Assembly: GCA_002733995.1 (NCBI GenBank)
Contig: NVXR01000014.1
Location: 19,834-83,833, forward strand
Direction: 5' to 3'
Origin: Desulfotalea sp.
GTDB taxonomy: Bacteria; Desulfobacterota; Desulfobulbia; Desulfobulbales; Desulfocapsaceae
DNA: 64,000 bases
Under the pieces are notes generated by a model. That model was not told the origin of the DNA and did no database searches. It saw only the letters and a program-made list of their open reading frames with translations. Shown here one piece after another: positions 51,406-61,279 of this stretch. Numbering within the stretch: the first letter of the stretch is position 1; each line of letters starts with the position of its first letter. The position numbers were made by a program, and so were the translations under genes.

Positions 51406-52692
51406 TTACGTCACCTTACCATCGGCAAAAAGGGTGTCCCCGTCTTCAAGAGGAAGGCCGGAATAAGACGCTGCTGTTACACCTCCGTTAACAACACAGT
51501 TTCTACCAATTAGTTGACCTACCGGAACAACTGCAGCCTTGCCCACAAGAGTGATACCGGAATAGAGATGGCTTGGCTTAAAACGATTAACCACCTTGTA
51601 ATTATCGCCATAACCGACCACAGCGTTCGCGCCTACAATTACACGTTTATCGAGTATCGCAAGATCTACCACTGCCCCCGCCCTGATGATACAATCGGCG
51701 AAAATAATAGAGTTGTTAACCTTAGCACCTTTCTCAACGATAACACCCGGCGCAAGAACCGAATTCGTAACACTTCCATCGATTTTACTACCGGCTGAGA
51801 CCAAACAGGTATCGAGAGAACAAAACTCTCCAAAACGAGCCGGGGCTCTGTCTGAAATACGGCTGCCCCCCTCAACATTGGTCCGGATCTGCCATTTTTG
51901 TGGAGAGATGCCACTGTCTTTTCTCAGCACATCCATATTGGCTTCCCAATAGGCCTGTATTGTTCCAACATCACGCCAATACCCGTAGAACGGATAGGCA
52001 AAGACGTTATCCTCTGCAATTGAGCGGGGTAAGATATGCATACCAAAATCAACTTCAGACTTATCCCTCTTTAAACAATCGAGCAGATATTTAAAATCAA
52101 AGACATAGATCCCCATGGAAGCCAAGTTCGTACGTGGTTCCTTTGGCTTCTCTTCCCACTCGATGATCCTGTCATTTTTATCTACTATTCCTGCACCAAA
52201 CTGATGAATTTCACTCCTCGGAACCACCATCATCGCAATAGTTACATCCGCACTCTTTGAACGGTGATACTCAATCATCGCATCGAAATCCATATTATAA
52301 ATATGATCACCGGAAAGAATAACAACCTCATCAGAAGGGTTCGATTCGAGAAAATCAATATTCCGCCGAACGGCATCCGCAGTTCCTTTATACCAGTCAG
52401 ATTCACTCTCGCCTGTACGCGGTGGTAATATTGTAAGACCTCTACTGCGACCGGAAAAATCCCAGGCATCCCCCATGGCAAGATGATCCATAAGTGAAAG
52501 AGGTTTGTACTGGGTGAGAATTCCGACATTTTTCAACCCTGAATTCATCACATTACTCAAACTAAAATCAATGATTCTATAAATTCCAGCAAATGGGACT
52601 GCGGGCTTTGCACGTTTTTGCACAAGAATATTAAGCCTACTCCCCACCCCTCCCGCCAGTATTAGAACCAGGGCTTTTTTTCCTTTTTTCAA
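51406..52692 (-). CDS. glgC: Glucose-1-phosphate adenylyltransferase
   Basis: A 428-residue protein with the nucleotidyltransferase start 'LAGGVGSRLNILVQKRAKPAVPFAG', 'VVILSGDHIYNMDF' and 'WEEKPKEP' for sugar-phosphate binding. A C-terminal left-handed beta-helix of hexapeptide repeats follows (residues about 290-428). It makes ADP-glucose for glycogen synthesis. The ATG overlaps the stop of a paralogous gene by four bases, so the two subunits are made together. Confidence 0.92.
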   Translation of the reverse strand: MKKGKKALVLILAGGVGSRLNILVQKRAKPAVPFAGIYRIIDFSLSNVMNSGLKNVGILTQYKPLSLMDHLAMGDAWDFSGRSRGLTILPPRTGESESDWYKGTADAVRRNIDFLESNPSDEVVILSGDHIYNMDFDAMIEYHRSKSADVTIAMMVVPRSEIHQFGAGIVDKNDRIIEWEEKPKEPRTNLASMGIYVFDFKYLLDCLKRDKSEVDFGMHILPRSIAEDNVFAYPFYGYWRDVGTIQAYWEANMDVLRKDSGISPQKWQIRTNVEGGSRISDRAPARFGEFCSLDTCLVSAGSKIDGSVTNSVLAPGVIVEKGAKVNNSIIFADCIIRAGAVVDLAILDKRVIVGANAVVGYGDNYKVVNRFKPSHLYSGITLVGKAAVVPVGQLIGRNCVVNGGVTAASYSGLPLEDGDTLFADGKVT

Positions 52693-53945
52693 TGGAACTC
52701 CTCACCTGAATTAATATAGCTAGGCCATACACCGCCAGACCGGTTTGGGTGAATGGTAGCCCCCTCCCCTATCTCTGTGCTTTGGGGGATGGTATTATTC
52801 CAGCCAATGACTGTTACAGGAGTATGAGCAGCACAAACGAGTGGTCCTGCCGTAACCTTTTCTTTAAAGACAACATTCACATCGGAGACAACCTTATTGA
52901 GCCGACAATTTTTGCCCACAATATTGTTGTAAAAGAGGATAGAATTTTCAACAACGGCACCTCTTTTCACATGGACACCAGGAAAGAGAATCGAATTTCT
53001 AACCGTTCCTCCGACCTTGCAGCCATTGTAGATGAGTGAGTTCGTCACTATTGCATTTTCACCCATAAGGGCTGGTTCATTATCTCTTATATTGCGATGA
53101 TCGAGATTTGTTCGAAACATCCACTTTTCAAGATCGATAGCAGGGTTCGATCCGAGCATATCCATACTGGAGCGCCAATATTCATCAATAGTTCTAGTGT
53201 ATCCCCAGTAACCATAAAATTTATAGCCATATATCTTGAGATTTTTCTGGAGAAGAGAAGGAATGATATCAAGGCCGAAATGATAGGACTCACCCTTATG
53301 ATTCTCTTCTAACGCCTGGTATAGCACATCCGGCTTAAAGCAGAGAATTGTCATCGAGGCCCAATCAGACTGTGGACATAAAGGCTTTTCCCAATAATCC
53401 AGGATCCGTCCACCACGGGTATCGTTGTCTTTTTCTTCTATTTCAGCCAAACCAAAGCGGTGGGCGTCGGACCGGGGGACACGGGTGAAGGCAATCGTTA
53501 GATCAGCATCTTTTTCGGTGTGATAATTGATCATATCCTGATAATCCATGCTGTAAACATGATCACCGGAGAGAATAAGAATTTCTTCAGGTTCGTGAAA
53601 ACGTATAAAATCCAAATTCTGATGGATTGCATCCGCTGGGCCACGATACCAATCACCACCCATTGCCCCCTGGGATGGGGGAAGGATGGATAGCTTACGA
53701 TATCGGCCTATCATATCCCAGGCAGCACCTGTACCGATATGATTGATAAGAGAATAGCTTCGATATTGACTGAGAAGAGCAATCTGCTCGATACCGGAAT
53801 TAAGAAGATTACTTAGAGGAAAATCTATAATGCGTCCGAGACCACCAAAAGGAACCGCCGACTTAGGACGACTAGACGTCAGGACATTAAGCTCATTGAC
53901 CCTACTTCCAGCTAGAATCATAGCCAGTGTAGTTGGTTTCAACAT
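52689..53945 (-). CDS. GlgC paralogue with altered active-site motifs
   Basis: A 418-residue protein similar to the adjacent GlgC along the whole length: transferase domain with 'LILSGDHVYSMDY', 'YWEKPLCP' and a beta-helix tail. The nucleotide-binding loop is changed to LAGSRVNELNVLT (GlgC: LAGGVGSRLNILV) and the next motif to SRPKSAVPFGG (usual RAKPAVPFGG), with loss of the second Gly and shift of the Arg. It may be a regulatory or catalytically weakened subunit, like GlgD in Bacillota, or have another substrate. It is first in the two-gene unit. Confidence 0.85.
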   Translation of the reverse strand: MLKPTTLAMILAGSRVNELNVLTSSRPKSAVPFGGLGRIIDFPLSNLLNSGIEQIALLSQYRSYSLINHIGTGAAWDMIGRYRKLSILPPSQGAMGGDWYRGPADAIHQNLDFIRFHEPEEILILSGDHVYSMDYQDMINYHTEKDADLTIAFTRVPRSDAHRFGLAEIEEKDNDTRGGRILDYWEKPLCPQSDWASMTILCFKPDVLYQALEENHKGESYHFGLDIIPSLLQKNLKIYGYKFYGYWGYTRTIDEYWRSSMDMLGSNPAIDLEKWMFRTNLDHRNIRDNEPALMGENAIVTNSLIYNGCKVGGTVRNSILFPGVHVKRGAVVENSILFYNNIVGKNCRLNKVVSDVNVVFKEKVTAGPLVCAAHTPVTVIGWNNTIPQSTEIGEGATIHPNRSGGVWPSYINSGEEFH

Positions 53946-54095
53946 GCACCCACCTCCTAAAGTGGAAAGCGTTCGAATAAATTTAAGAATTTTATTAATT
54001 CTTCTCTATTCTTATCTCAATTTTTTCTCTCCTACGTATGTTAAAAGAAATAGCTGAGATTCGCAACCTTTCCACCCGGTTCGCAGACTGATTTT

Positions 54096-55115
54096 CTATA
54101 TGTGACGTCTAATAAAACGTTTAAGTGTATCTGAGGTAAATTCTTTATCTCCAAGATTAAGGTTCTTTAACGGAACCTCAGCGCGGGCGGCACCTTTATG
54201 GCCTCCTGCAGAGCCAAGAGCCCCGAAGATTTTATTGGCGAGTTTACCAGCACTTTTGCGATAACCATCACTGCGAAAAATGACAACAAGCTTCTCGCCA
54301 TGAATTCCAGAGACAAAGACCCAGTCAATGCCACCAACATGGTTGAGAAAATCTGCGACAATAACGAGTACGTCTGGGCTTCTCACCCGACCAACATGAC
54401 TGTAATATCTACCTTTGGAATATTTGAGTTCAGCAAGGGCAATATTAAAATATTTCAGTTCTGAACGGCGCAGATCGGTAAGCTCAAATTTACGGACAAG
54501 GTCACGGTTGGCAAGGTTAAAAAGATAGCGAAACGAGATACCATCAGCGAGAACAGATTTTTGTTCAAAATTCTGAGTATCAACCTTAAGGCCGTAGAAA
54601 AGAGCAGTGGCCAGGGCTACAGAGGGCTTCATCCCCGCTGCACGCAAATACTCAACAGCCATAGACGCGGTAGCGCCATAATCTGGCCGAATATCGACAA
54701 ACTCAACATCCCATTCGCAACTCGCGGGATGGTGATCAATTATGGCATCAATTTCTATCTTTTCAAAACAAGGGAGATGATCTGGCTGCGAATCAACCAT
54801 CACTTTTTTACTGTAGGCGTCGGTCTTAACATCTTTCAGTCGCAGAAGCGGAATCCGTAATCGCTTGACCATTTCCTGATTATTAAGACGTCGAATCTCA
54901 TTGGGGTGGGCAATGGTTACACTTTTCACCCGATACCGAAGAAGACGTTTTACAGCAAGCGCAGTCGCCAACGCATCAGGATCTGCGTTTATAATGACTA
55001 AGACTTCGTCTTCTTTTGAAAAAACCTGCCAAAAGGCATGTAAACGATCTTTGGCTGTGTTCTTATAGGTTTGTTTAATTTTGGGACTACTAATTTTTTT
55101 TCGTTTTTGCGCCAT
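54096..55115 (-). CDS. DHH-family phosphoesterase (NrnA-like)
   Basis: A 339-residue protein with the DHH domain motifs 'NADPDALATALAVKRLL' (motif I), 'DSQPDH' (II), 'DHHP' (III, near residue 130) and 'DYGATASM' (IV), followed by a DHHA1 domain with 'GSAGGHKGAARAEVP'. Members degrade nano-RNA, pAp or c-di-AMP with manganese. The N-terminal 25 residues are Lys-rich. It is a single gene. Confidence 0.88.
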   Translation of the reverse strand: MAQKRKKISSPKIKQTYKNTAKDRLHAFWQVFSKEDEVLVIINADPDALATALAVKRLLRYRVKSVTIAHPNEIRRLNNQEMVKRLRIPLLRLKDVKTDAYSKKVMVDSQPDHLPCFEKIEIDAIIDHHPASCEWDVEFVDIRPDYGATASMAVEYLRAAGMKPSVALATALFYGLKVDTQNFEQKSVLADGISFRYLFNLANRDLVRKFELTDLRRSELKYFNIALAELKYSKGRYYSHVGRVRSPDVLVIVADFLNHVGGIDWVFVSGIHGEKLVVIFRSDGYRKSAGKLANKIFGALGSAGGHKGAARAEVPLKNLNLGDKEFTSDTLKRFIRRHI

Positions 55116-55747
55116 ATCCGGTAACAGTGACCTTTAGAACAAAAAGACGTATGTAAGGCTATCCTTACAAAACATAGGACAACTATGCTACGTCTATTGC
55201 TGTAATCGAAACCACACCTATTATCTATCATTCAAAATATGAACGAGATAAGGTCGATACCGACACAACCTAAAAGCCAGCCACCTCCAGTGAAGGGAAG
55301 CCCTGTATCTTGCTTATAAAACAGCTAAAACAGGACAGTTAGACGCCGCCAACCACTTACAATAACATGAACTTTCAAAGTACAGCGACATCACAGCGAA
55401 GTCCGGACTATACCATATCGATAAAAAGAAATGCAAGAGATTGTAATAATCCCTCATCTGATCACAAGGTTTCTTGACGCTTACAACCCTTACATGTTAC
55501 CTACTTTCAGACAGGATGGGACAGTTCAAAGATACACCGACAAACTGTAATAGATTCTCTTTTGCAAGAGATGGGCTACAATCTTTTGCATACATTTAAT
55601 TTGCACCACAGTCGTTCAGTGGCATACTCTAATGAGCCTGTGTAAAAAAACAAGAACCTTAGCGATTGCTTTTAAGCTGTAAGCATAGAACGGTCACCAG
55701 GACACGTTCCCAAGAATGGGCTAATATTTAGAATAAAAAAACAGACT
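55116..55747. other. Intergenic region between DHH and crcB genes
   Basis: About 630 bases with no convincing gene. It lies between divergent genes and must hold both promoters. I looked for a fluoride riboswitch before crcB and did not find its conserved core. Nothing else recognised. Confidence 0.4.
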
Positions 55748-56128
55748 ATGCAAACATTTTTAGCTATTGCCCTTGGAGGTGGACTCGGTGCACTTACAAG
55801 ATACGGCGTCAGTCTCAGCGTAGATAAACTACTTTCACGCAACTTCCCAATGGGAACCCTCACGGCCAATCTTTTAGGCTGTTTCATCATTGGATTTTGC
55901 TGGTGTTATTTTGACAAAGTACATATCTCCAACGAATTAAGGTTATTTATTTTTACCGGTTTTCTTGGTGGCTTCACCACCTTCTCTACTTTTAGCCGGG
56001 AAAGTGTACAATTTTTAAAAGCCGGGGAACCACTCCAGGCGCTATCATATATCATGGTAAGCAATGTACTTGGTATTTCTATGGTAATACTTGGTTTCTA
56101 TATCTGCAGTCGTCTTTTTCGTTCGTAA
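55748..56128 (+). CDS. crcB: Fluoride channel CrcB/Fluc
   Basis: A 126-residue protein with four membrane helices and the Fluc signatures 'GGGLGALTRYG' near the start, 'NLLGCFIIG' near residue 41 and 'GFLGGFTTFSTFS' near residue 71 (the phenylalanine box and sodium site). It exports fluoride as an antiparallel dimer. The gene is nine bases before the LptG-like gene. Confidence 0.93.
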   Translation: MQTFLAIALGGGLGALTRYGVSLSVDKLLSRNFPMGTLTANLLGCFIIGFCWCYFDKVHISNELRLFIFTGFLGGFTTFSTFSRESVQFLKAGEPLQALSYIMVSNVLGISMVILGFYICSRLFRS

Positions 56129-56137
56129 GGGAACTAC

Positions 56138-57226
56138 GTGAATCTTCTTAATAGATATCTTCTTAAACAGTTTTTTAAATATTTTTTCACCGTAAATGCC
56201 GGTTTCGTCTCCATTTACCTTCTTGTTGATTTTTTCGAAAAGTTTGATGATTTTAGCAATGCTGGAAAACCACTGTCAATGGCATTAGGGTATTTCATTC
56301 TCACAATACCGTCTATAGTCGACCAACTTGGACCTGTATTTATCCTGCTCTCAGGTGTTATCAGCCTTGGCATACTTAACCATTCCAATGAATTGACAGC
56401 TCTAAAGGCGGGGGGAATCCCACTGCGACTTATCGTCAGGCCCCTCCTGCTTGGTTCTGTATTTTTTACCCTGCTCTTTGTGCTAGCTGCGGAATTTATT
56501 CTGCCAATCACCATTGCCAAAACCAACCACATTTGGTTTGAACAGCTCAAAGGTAAAGTCATGCTGGGAATTATGCGCAATGATCGGTATTACTATAAGG
56601 GAAAAGACGGGTTTTATTCCTTTAAATGGCCGGATACCAACAAATACACCTTTGGTAGCTTCTCCTTTTCCCAATGGGACAAAAACTACAACATAAAAAC
56701 CCTTACTACCGCCAAGATCGCCTACTGGGATCAGAAAAAGGACCAGTGGATATTAATACAAGGCCAAATACAAAAACAGGGAGCGGACAAAGAGTATCAG
56801 ATAACAAATTTCAAAAGATTACGCCTACAACTCCCGGAACACCCAGAGGACTTTCTGGTTCCCGCAAATAAAACAGCAGAACTTTCACTGTCAGGGCTCT
56901 ACAGGGAAATCGACAGGGCAGATGCAGAACATAAAGTCCGTGCAGCATGGACTCTTTTTCTGGGAAAACTATCCTACATCCTCTTGGGAATCCCTTTATT
57001 ATTACTTGGTTTACCAATACTACTGTACTCCTACAGCAAGTGGGGACGAGACCTTTCTGTCGCCATTCCTGTGAGTTGTGGTCTTGCCTTTTTTGCCTGG
57101 GGCATTTGGGGGGCACTTCAATCACTTGCCATCGCAGGTTACATATCCCCCATCATCGCAGCATGTAGTATTCATATTATCTTTTCTTTCACCGGCCTGT
57201 TGTTGCTCATAAGTAACGACCGTTAA
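56138..57226 (+). CDS. lptG: LptF/LptG-family lipopolysaccharide permease
   Basis: A 362-residue protein from GTG 56138. It has six membrane helices: three N-terminal ('NLLNRYLLKQFFKYFFTVNAG...LVDFFEKFDDF'), then a periplasmic beta-jellyroll domain of about 150 residues, then three more. This is the YjgP/YjgQ layout; the 'DFFEKFDDF' motif favours LptG. Together with LptF and LptB it extracts LPS from the inner membrane. LptF is not adjacent in this window. Confidence 0.88.
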   Translation: MNLLNRYLLKQFFKYFFTVNAGFVSIYLLVDFFEKFDDFSNAGKPLSMALGYFILTIPSIVDQLGPVFILLSGVISLGILNHSNELTALKAGGIPLRLIVRPLLLGSVFFTLLFVLAAEFILPITIAKTNHIWFEQLKGKVMLGIMRNDRYYYKGKDGFYSFKWPDTNKYTFGSFSFSQWDKNYNIKTLTTAKIAYWDQKKDQWILIQGQIQKQGADKEYQITNFKRLRLQLPEHPEDFLVPANKTAELSLSGLYREIDRADAEHKVRAAWTLFLGKLSYILLGIPLLLLGLPILLYSYSKWGRDLSVAIPVSCGLAFFAWGIWGALQSLAIAGYISPIIAACSIHIIFSFTGLLLLISNDR

Positions 57227-57326
57227 GTCGCTTGCCCATGCAACTGTTGTTTGCTGGTGAAGCGTTACGGACAGTCAGTACTGCAACGAAAAATAAATAT
57301 TGGTTCGCTGTATTTCGTCACAAAAA

Positions 57327-57363
57327 AAGGGCCTGACTATAATAAATACCCAGTCAGGCCCTT
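57327..57363 (-). terminator. Rho-independent terminator of the FKBP gene, bidirectional
   Basis: AAGGGCCTGACT (57327-57338) pairs perfectly with AGTCAGGCCCTT (57352-57363). On the reverse strand a run of T (from the A-run at 57322-57328) follows, so it mainly ends the FKBP message; it can also end the lptG message. Confidence 0.85.
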
Positions 57364-57420
57364 CAGACTCACCCTGGTATCTCCCCTCAGTTTAAAAGGG
57401 ATACCAGGTAGTAGCTTACT

Positions 57421-58113
57421 TTACTTCTTAATGATCTCTTTGAGCTCTACCTCAAAAACGAGAACTGAGTTTGGTGGGATCATTGGCTGGACACCCTGCT
57501 CACCATACGCAAGTTCAGCGGGAATAACTAAACGTAACTTAGCACCTGGGTTCATCAGCTGCAGTGCCTCACTCCAGCCCTTAATGACCTGTCCGACTTT
57601 AAATATTGCGGCTTCGCCATGCCTTGCTGAACTATCAAACTCATTACCATCAATGAGGGTCCCTGTATATTCAACCTTGACGGTATCCTCAGCTTTTGCG
57701 ATGTCACCGACCCCTTCTGTCAACACCTCATACTGCAAGCCACTTTCAGTAACAGTAACACCAGTTATCTTCTTATTATCTTCCAGGAATGCAACTCCGG
57801 CAGCATGGTTTTTGGCCTTCAACTCAGTTAAAAAAGCTATCTGCTTTTCCTGTATTTTCAGGGCATATTCCTTCTTCACAGCAGCCATTTCTTCCGCGCT
57901 GAGTAGTGGTTTATCACCGCTATAGGCAGCTTCAATTCCGTTCACGAGAGGCTCTTTTTGTATTTCATCCCCCGTGCTTTTAAAATATGTCCCAACCTCA
58001 AAGCCCATGCTATAACTTAGCTTTTCTTCAAAAGTAGACAGTTCTGCAGACTGAGAAACAGCTGGAACAACCAAACAAAACCCCAAAACTGCTGATACAA
58101 AATATTTTTTCAT
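57421..58113 (-). CDS. FKBP-type peptidyl-prolyl isomerase (Mip/FkpA-like, exported)
   Basis: A 230-residue protein; ATG 58113 is chosen for the TGGAG site and the signal peptide that follows (cleavage near Ala at residue 23). An N-terminal helical dimerisation domain (about residues 25-125) precedes the FKBP domain with 'VKVEYTGTLIDGNEFDSS', 'VIKGWSEALQLMNPGAK' and 'IPAELAYGE'. It assists folding of periplasmic or outer-membrane proteins. Confidence 0.93.
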   Translation of the reverse strand: MKKYFVSAVLGFCLVVPAVSQSAELSTFEEKLSYSMGFEVGTYFKSTGDEIQKEPLVNGIEAAYSGDKPLLSAEEMAAVKKEYALKIQEKQIAFLTELKAKNHAAGVAFLEDNKKITGVTVTESGLQYEVLTEGVGDIAKAEDTVKVEYTGTLIDGNEFDSSARHGEAAIFKVGQVIKGWSEALQLMNPGAKLRLVIPAELAYGEQGVQPMIPPNSVLVFEVELKEIIKK

Positions 58114-58351
58114 AAAAAACTCCATTTTAAGGTTAAAAAAAAATCCTTGCAATAGCTCTATTGCGAGGAAATTATTTACGACAACAAAGTGACACTCTTT
58201 TTTGAGCGCAACTCCTGGCTGCCCTTTATGTCTTATTTAACAAAAAGAGGAAACACATTCGAGGGCTGATGCATCCCATGAAATAGCCAGCAAATAGTGC
58301 GTTGAGAAGGGCAAATTTTCAAAGCATGCACAAAAAAACAGTGGCAGAATA

Positions 58352-58804
58352 CTAGGAAAGAATCACCAGAGTGATTCCTTTATTTTCTCTATTCATATTC
58401 TTATGACCGCAAAGTTCAGGGTGACGACGTAGGATTGATTTAACAGAGGAGGATCGCTTATTAAAATCCTCACCACAAATAAATTCATGGATGCCGCCTT
58501 TATGTTTTATAAAATCAAGATTCTTTCTACATTCAGTCCGAATGACTCCACCCTTTCCACTCGATCCATATCCATGAATAAAGGTAAGTACGTTGATTTT
58601 ATTCCTTCTGGCATCTGCTATCGCATCCTCCATCCGCTTAAGAGCAACCTCCAACCCAGGTCGCCCCTGTTCGAGATTCACAGTTTTTTGGATATAAACA
58701 GCAGCTAACGGTTCCCCACTCTGTTCATTTTTATTGCCACAAAAAGGACAGAAGGATGCTCCTCTTTCAAATTCATTCCCACATATCTCACAAACCAACT
58801 TCAT
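58352..58804 (-). CDS. Smr-domain protein with N-terminal zinc ribbon
   Basis: A 150-residue protein with two CxxC pairs at the start (CEICG and CPFCG, residues 5-22), a zinc ribbon, and a Smr domain with 'LEVALKRMEDAIADARRNKINVLTFIHGYGSSGKGG'. Smr domains act as nucleases on DNA or RNA, some on collided ribosomes. The gene is 38 bases after the RelA/SpoT gene in the same direction. Confidence 0.85.
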   Translation of the reverse strand: MKLVCEICGNEFERGASFCPFCGNKNEQSGEPLAAVYIQKTVNLEQGRPGLEVALKRMEDAIADARRNKINVLTFIHGYGSSGKGGVIRTECRKNLDFIKHKGGIHEFICGEDFNKRSSSVKSILRRHPELCGHKNMNRENKGITLVILS

Positions 58805-58842
58805 CTTAATACCTTAACGCTGAAAAAACCATTACCGTTACA

Positions 58843-61029
58843 TTACAAGCGACGAACCGTTATAACAGAGGGAATTTGTCTTAAATGCTGGATCAGCACC
58901 TTAAGATGATCCAGATTTACAACTTCTAAAGAGACAATCATCTGTGCCTGTTCCGTTGACGTAGTGTGAGCTGCAATATGCACAATATTTGCAGAATCAG
59001 TTGAAATAACTGCACTGATTTCAGCAAAGATGCCCTTGGTATTCTCAGCCACAACATTAATACTAACCTTATAGGTTTTATCCGCAATACCGGTCCATAC
59101 AACATCAATCCACCGCTTAGGATCTAGGCTAAGCAGGTTGGGGCAATTGCCTTTATGGACGGAAACACCCCGTCCCATGGTTATGAAGCCGACAATAGGG
59201 TCACCGGGTAGAGGGCTACAGCATTGGCTTACTTTAACCAACATCCCATCAATTCCATCAATACACAAGCCCGACTTCCCCTTATCCGCGTGCGGGGTCT
59301 GCGGACTAACCATCAGGCTCGCAAGCTCTTCGGGGGGCAATTTTTCTACCTGGGCCTGTTCATTGTCTTTTTGTAACTCAACCGGGATAAGCCCTTTTAT
59401 AAGAGTACGCAGAGTGATGCGGCCACTGCCCACCTTAACCAACAGATCTTCGAGGGAATTACATTTAAGCTGTTTGAGAATAAGCCGAATATGACCACTT
59501 TTAATTATTTTTTTAAGAGAGGTATTGTATTTTCGAATTTCTCTGTCACAGATTTCCCTGCCAAGCTTATGCGCTTTTTCGTTATCTTCACGCCTTAGCC
59601 ATGCACGAATTCTCGTTCGTGCTCGACTGGTTTTAACGAGGTCTAACCAGCCTCTTCTGGGGTACTGGGTAAGCGATGTTACAATTTCAACAATATCCCC
59701 ATTTTGTAACTGATACTTTAGGGGCACCTGACGCCCGCCTACCTTAGCACCGACACATTTATCCCCTACTTCTGTATGGATAGAGTAGGCAAAATCTATG
59801 GGACAACTGCCTAGAGGAAATTCTTTCACCTCACCCCGTGGTGTAAGCGCATATACCTCTGGGTCATAGAGCTCACCAATCAAGTTATCAAGAAACTCCC
59901 GTGGGTCTTCAACCTCTTGCAGAGATGTAACGAGTTTCTTTAACTCTCCAAACAGCTTGGTATCCTTTTTTGAAGCCTTCTGTCCTTCTTTATATGCCCA
60001 ATGGGCTGCAACTCCCTCTTGGGCAACTCTGTCCATCTCATCGGTACGTATCTGGATCTCAATAAAGTGTCCATGGGGACCAATAACAGTGGTATGCATG
60101 GACTGGTAGTTATTAGCCTTAGGTACAGATATAAAATCCTTAATGCGCCCCTGCACCGGAGCCCAATTGCCATGGATTGTTCCAAGGGCCTCATAACATT
60201 CATTGACGGTTTTTACGATTATTCTAAAAGCAACCTTATCGTAAACCTTTTCAAGGGGGATATTCTGTGCAACCAGTTTTTTATATATGGAATAAAGATG
60301 TTTGGGACGCCCGATAATCCGCATGGGGTAGATATTGCTTTCCCCAAGTGTTTTATGAAGAATTTCGATAACTTCATCCACATAACGTTGACGCTCATCA
60401 AGAGAATCATCCATATTGTGACTGAGTTCATAATGCTCTTCAGGGTAAAGAAATTTAAAAGAATGGTCTTCCAGCTCTCTTTTTAACCAGTCGATACCAA
60501 GTCGAGAAGCAAGAGGAGCATAAATATCCATGGTTTCACGAGCAATATAAAGCTGCTGCTCTCGGTCGACCATATCAAGAAGAAACATATCGAGAAGACG
60601 ATCAACAAGACGAACCAGTAAGACCCTGACGTCGGAGGCTATTGCCAGGAGCATTTTCCTTAGGTTACCTGCCTGACTGGCAAGCTGGGAGTTATAGGTT
60701 ACCTCTTTGATCCTGGTAGAACCCTCAACGATATTGGCGACATCATCACCAAACTTTCGCGCTATCTCCTCAAAACTAACACCTGCTTTAAACACTCCGT
60801 GCAACAACCCTGAGAGTATCGTATCAAGATCCAGATGCATGGAAGCAAGGGTTGACGCAACCTCCAGGAGGTGGAGAACATAAAGGTCCCCGGAGAAATG
60901 CTTGCGCTCCTTATGGGCCTGAGTGATAACGTCCCATGCATCATCAATCTTAGACAGATCCTGATCCTGTAAATAATTACCAACCAGTATCTTAAGCCTA
61001 TTTGGACTTGCACTTGCTAAATTTTTCAT
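58843..61029 (-). CDS. relA: RelA/SpoT-family (p)ppGpp synthetase, degenerate hydrolase domain
   Basis: A 728-residue protein with the long Rel layout: HD-like domain (residues 30-200), synthetase (about 235-345, with 'YDKVAFRIIVKTVNECYEALG' and 'YQSMHTTVIGPHG..EIQIRT'), TGS domain ('VYALTPRGEVKEFPLGSCPIDFAYSIHTEVG'), helical and zinc-finger-like section, and ACT. In the hydrolase site His53 is kept, but the HD pair is His77-Gly78 and the next ED is Lys81-Ala82. Hydrolysis is therefore predicted lost and the enzyme is RelA-like, needing a separate hydrolase elsewhere. Confidence 0.92.
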   Translation of the reverse strand: MKNLASASPNRLKILVGNYLQDQDLSKIDDAWDVITQAHKERKHFSGDLYVLHLLEVASTLASMHLDLDTILSGLLHGVFKAGVSFEEIARKFGDDVANIVEGSTRIKEVTYNSQLASQAGNLRKMLLAIASDVRVLLVRLVDRLLDMFLLDMVDREQQLYIARETMDIYAPLASRLGIDWLKRELEDHSFKFLYPEEHYELSHNMDDSLDERQRYVDEVIEILHKTLGESNIYPMRIIGRPKHLYSIYKKLVAQNIPLEKVYDKVAFRIIVKTVNECYEALGTIHGNWAPVQGRIKDFISVPKANNYQSMHTTVIGPHGHFIEIQIRTDEMDRVAQEGVAAHWAYKEGQKASKKDTKLFGELKKLVTSLQEVEDPREFLDNLIGELYDPEVYALTPRGEVKEFPLGSCPIDFAYSIHTEVGDKCVGAKVGGRQVPLKYQLQNGDIVEIVTSLTQYPRRGWLDLVKTSRARTRIRAWLRREDNEKAHKLGREICDREIRKYNTSLKKIIKSGHIRLILKQLKCNSLEDLLVKVGSGRITLRTLIKGLIPVELQKDNEQAQVEKLPPEELASLMVSPQTPHADKGKSGLCIDGIDGMLVKVSQCCSPLPGDPIVGFITMGRGVSVHKGNCPNLLSLDPKRWIDVVWTGIADKTYKVSINVVAENTKGIFAEISAVISTDSANIVHIAAHTTSTEQAQMIVSLEVVNLDHLKVLIQHLRQIPSVITVRRL

Positions 61030-61279
61030 TAAAAAGTCACAATGAGGAGTGTCTTACTCAAGAAATCCAGTGCTAGTAAGAGATGACGGGGTAGCATATT
61101 AAAACGGAACAAGCCCCCTACCACCTACTAACAAGCACTGCCCATGAACCTGGTATTATTTACAGGTAAACGTTTGAGAACATAAACTTTTCCCTATATA
61201 TTCTACAATGAAAAAGTCCGGGTAAACAAACGTAAATACCATCCATGCACTTATTTTAGATCCTGCCGGTCCTCCGGGG

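Noticed and set aside
55620..55747. Fluoride riboswitch before crcB
   Set aside because: The conserved pseudoknot core of the crcB motif is not seen.
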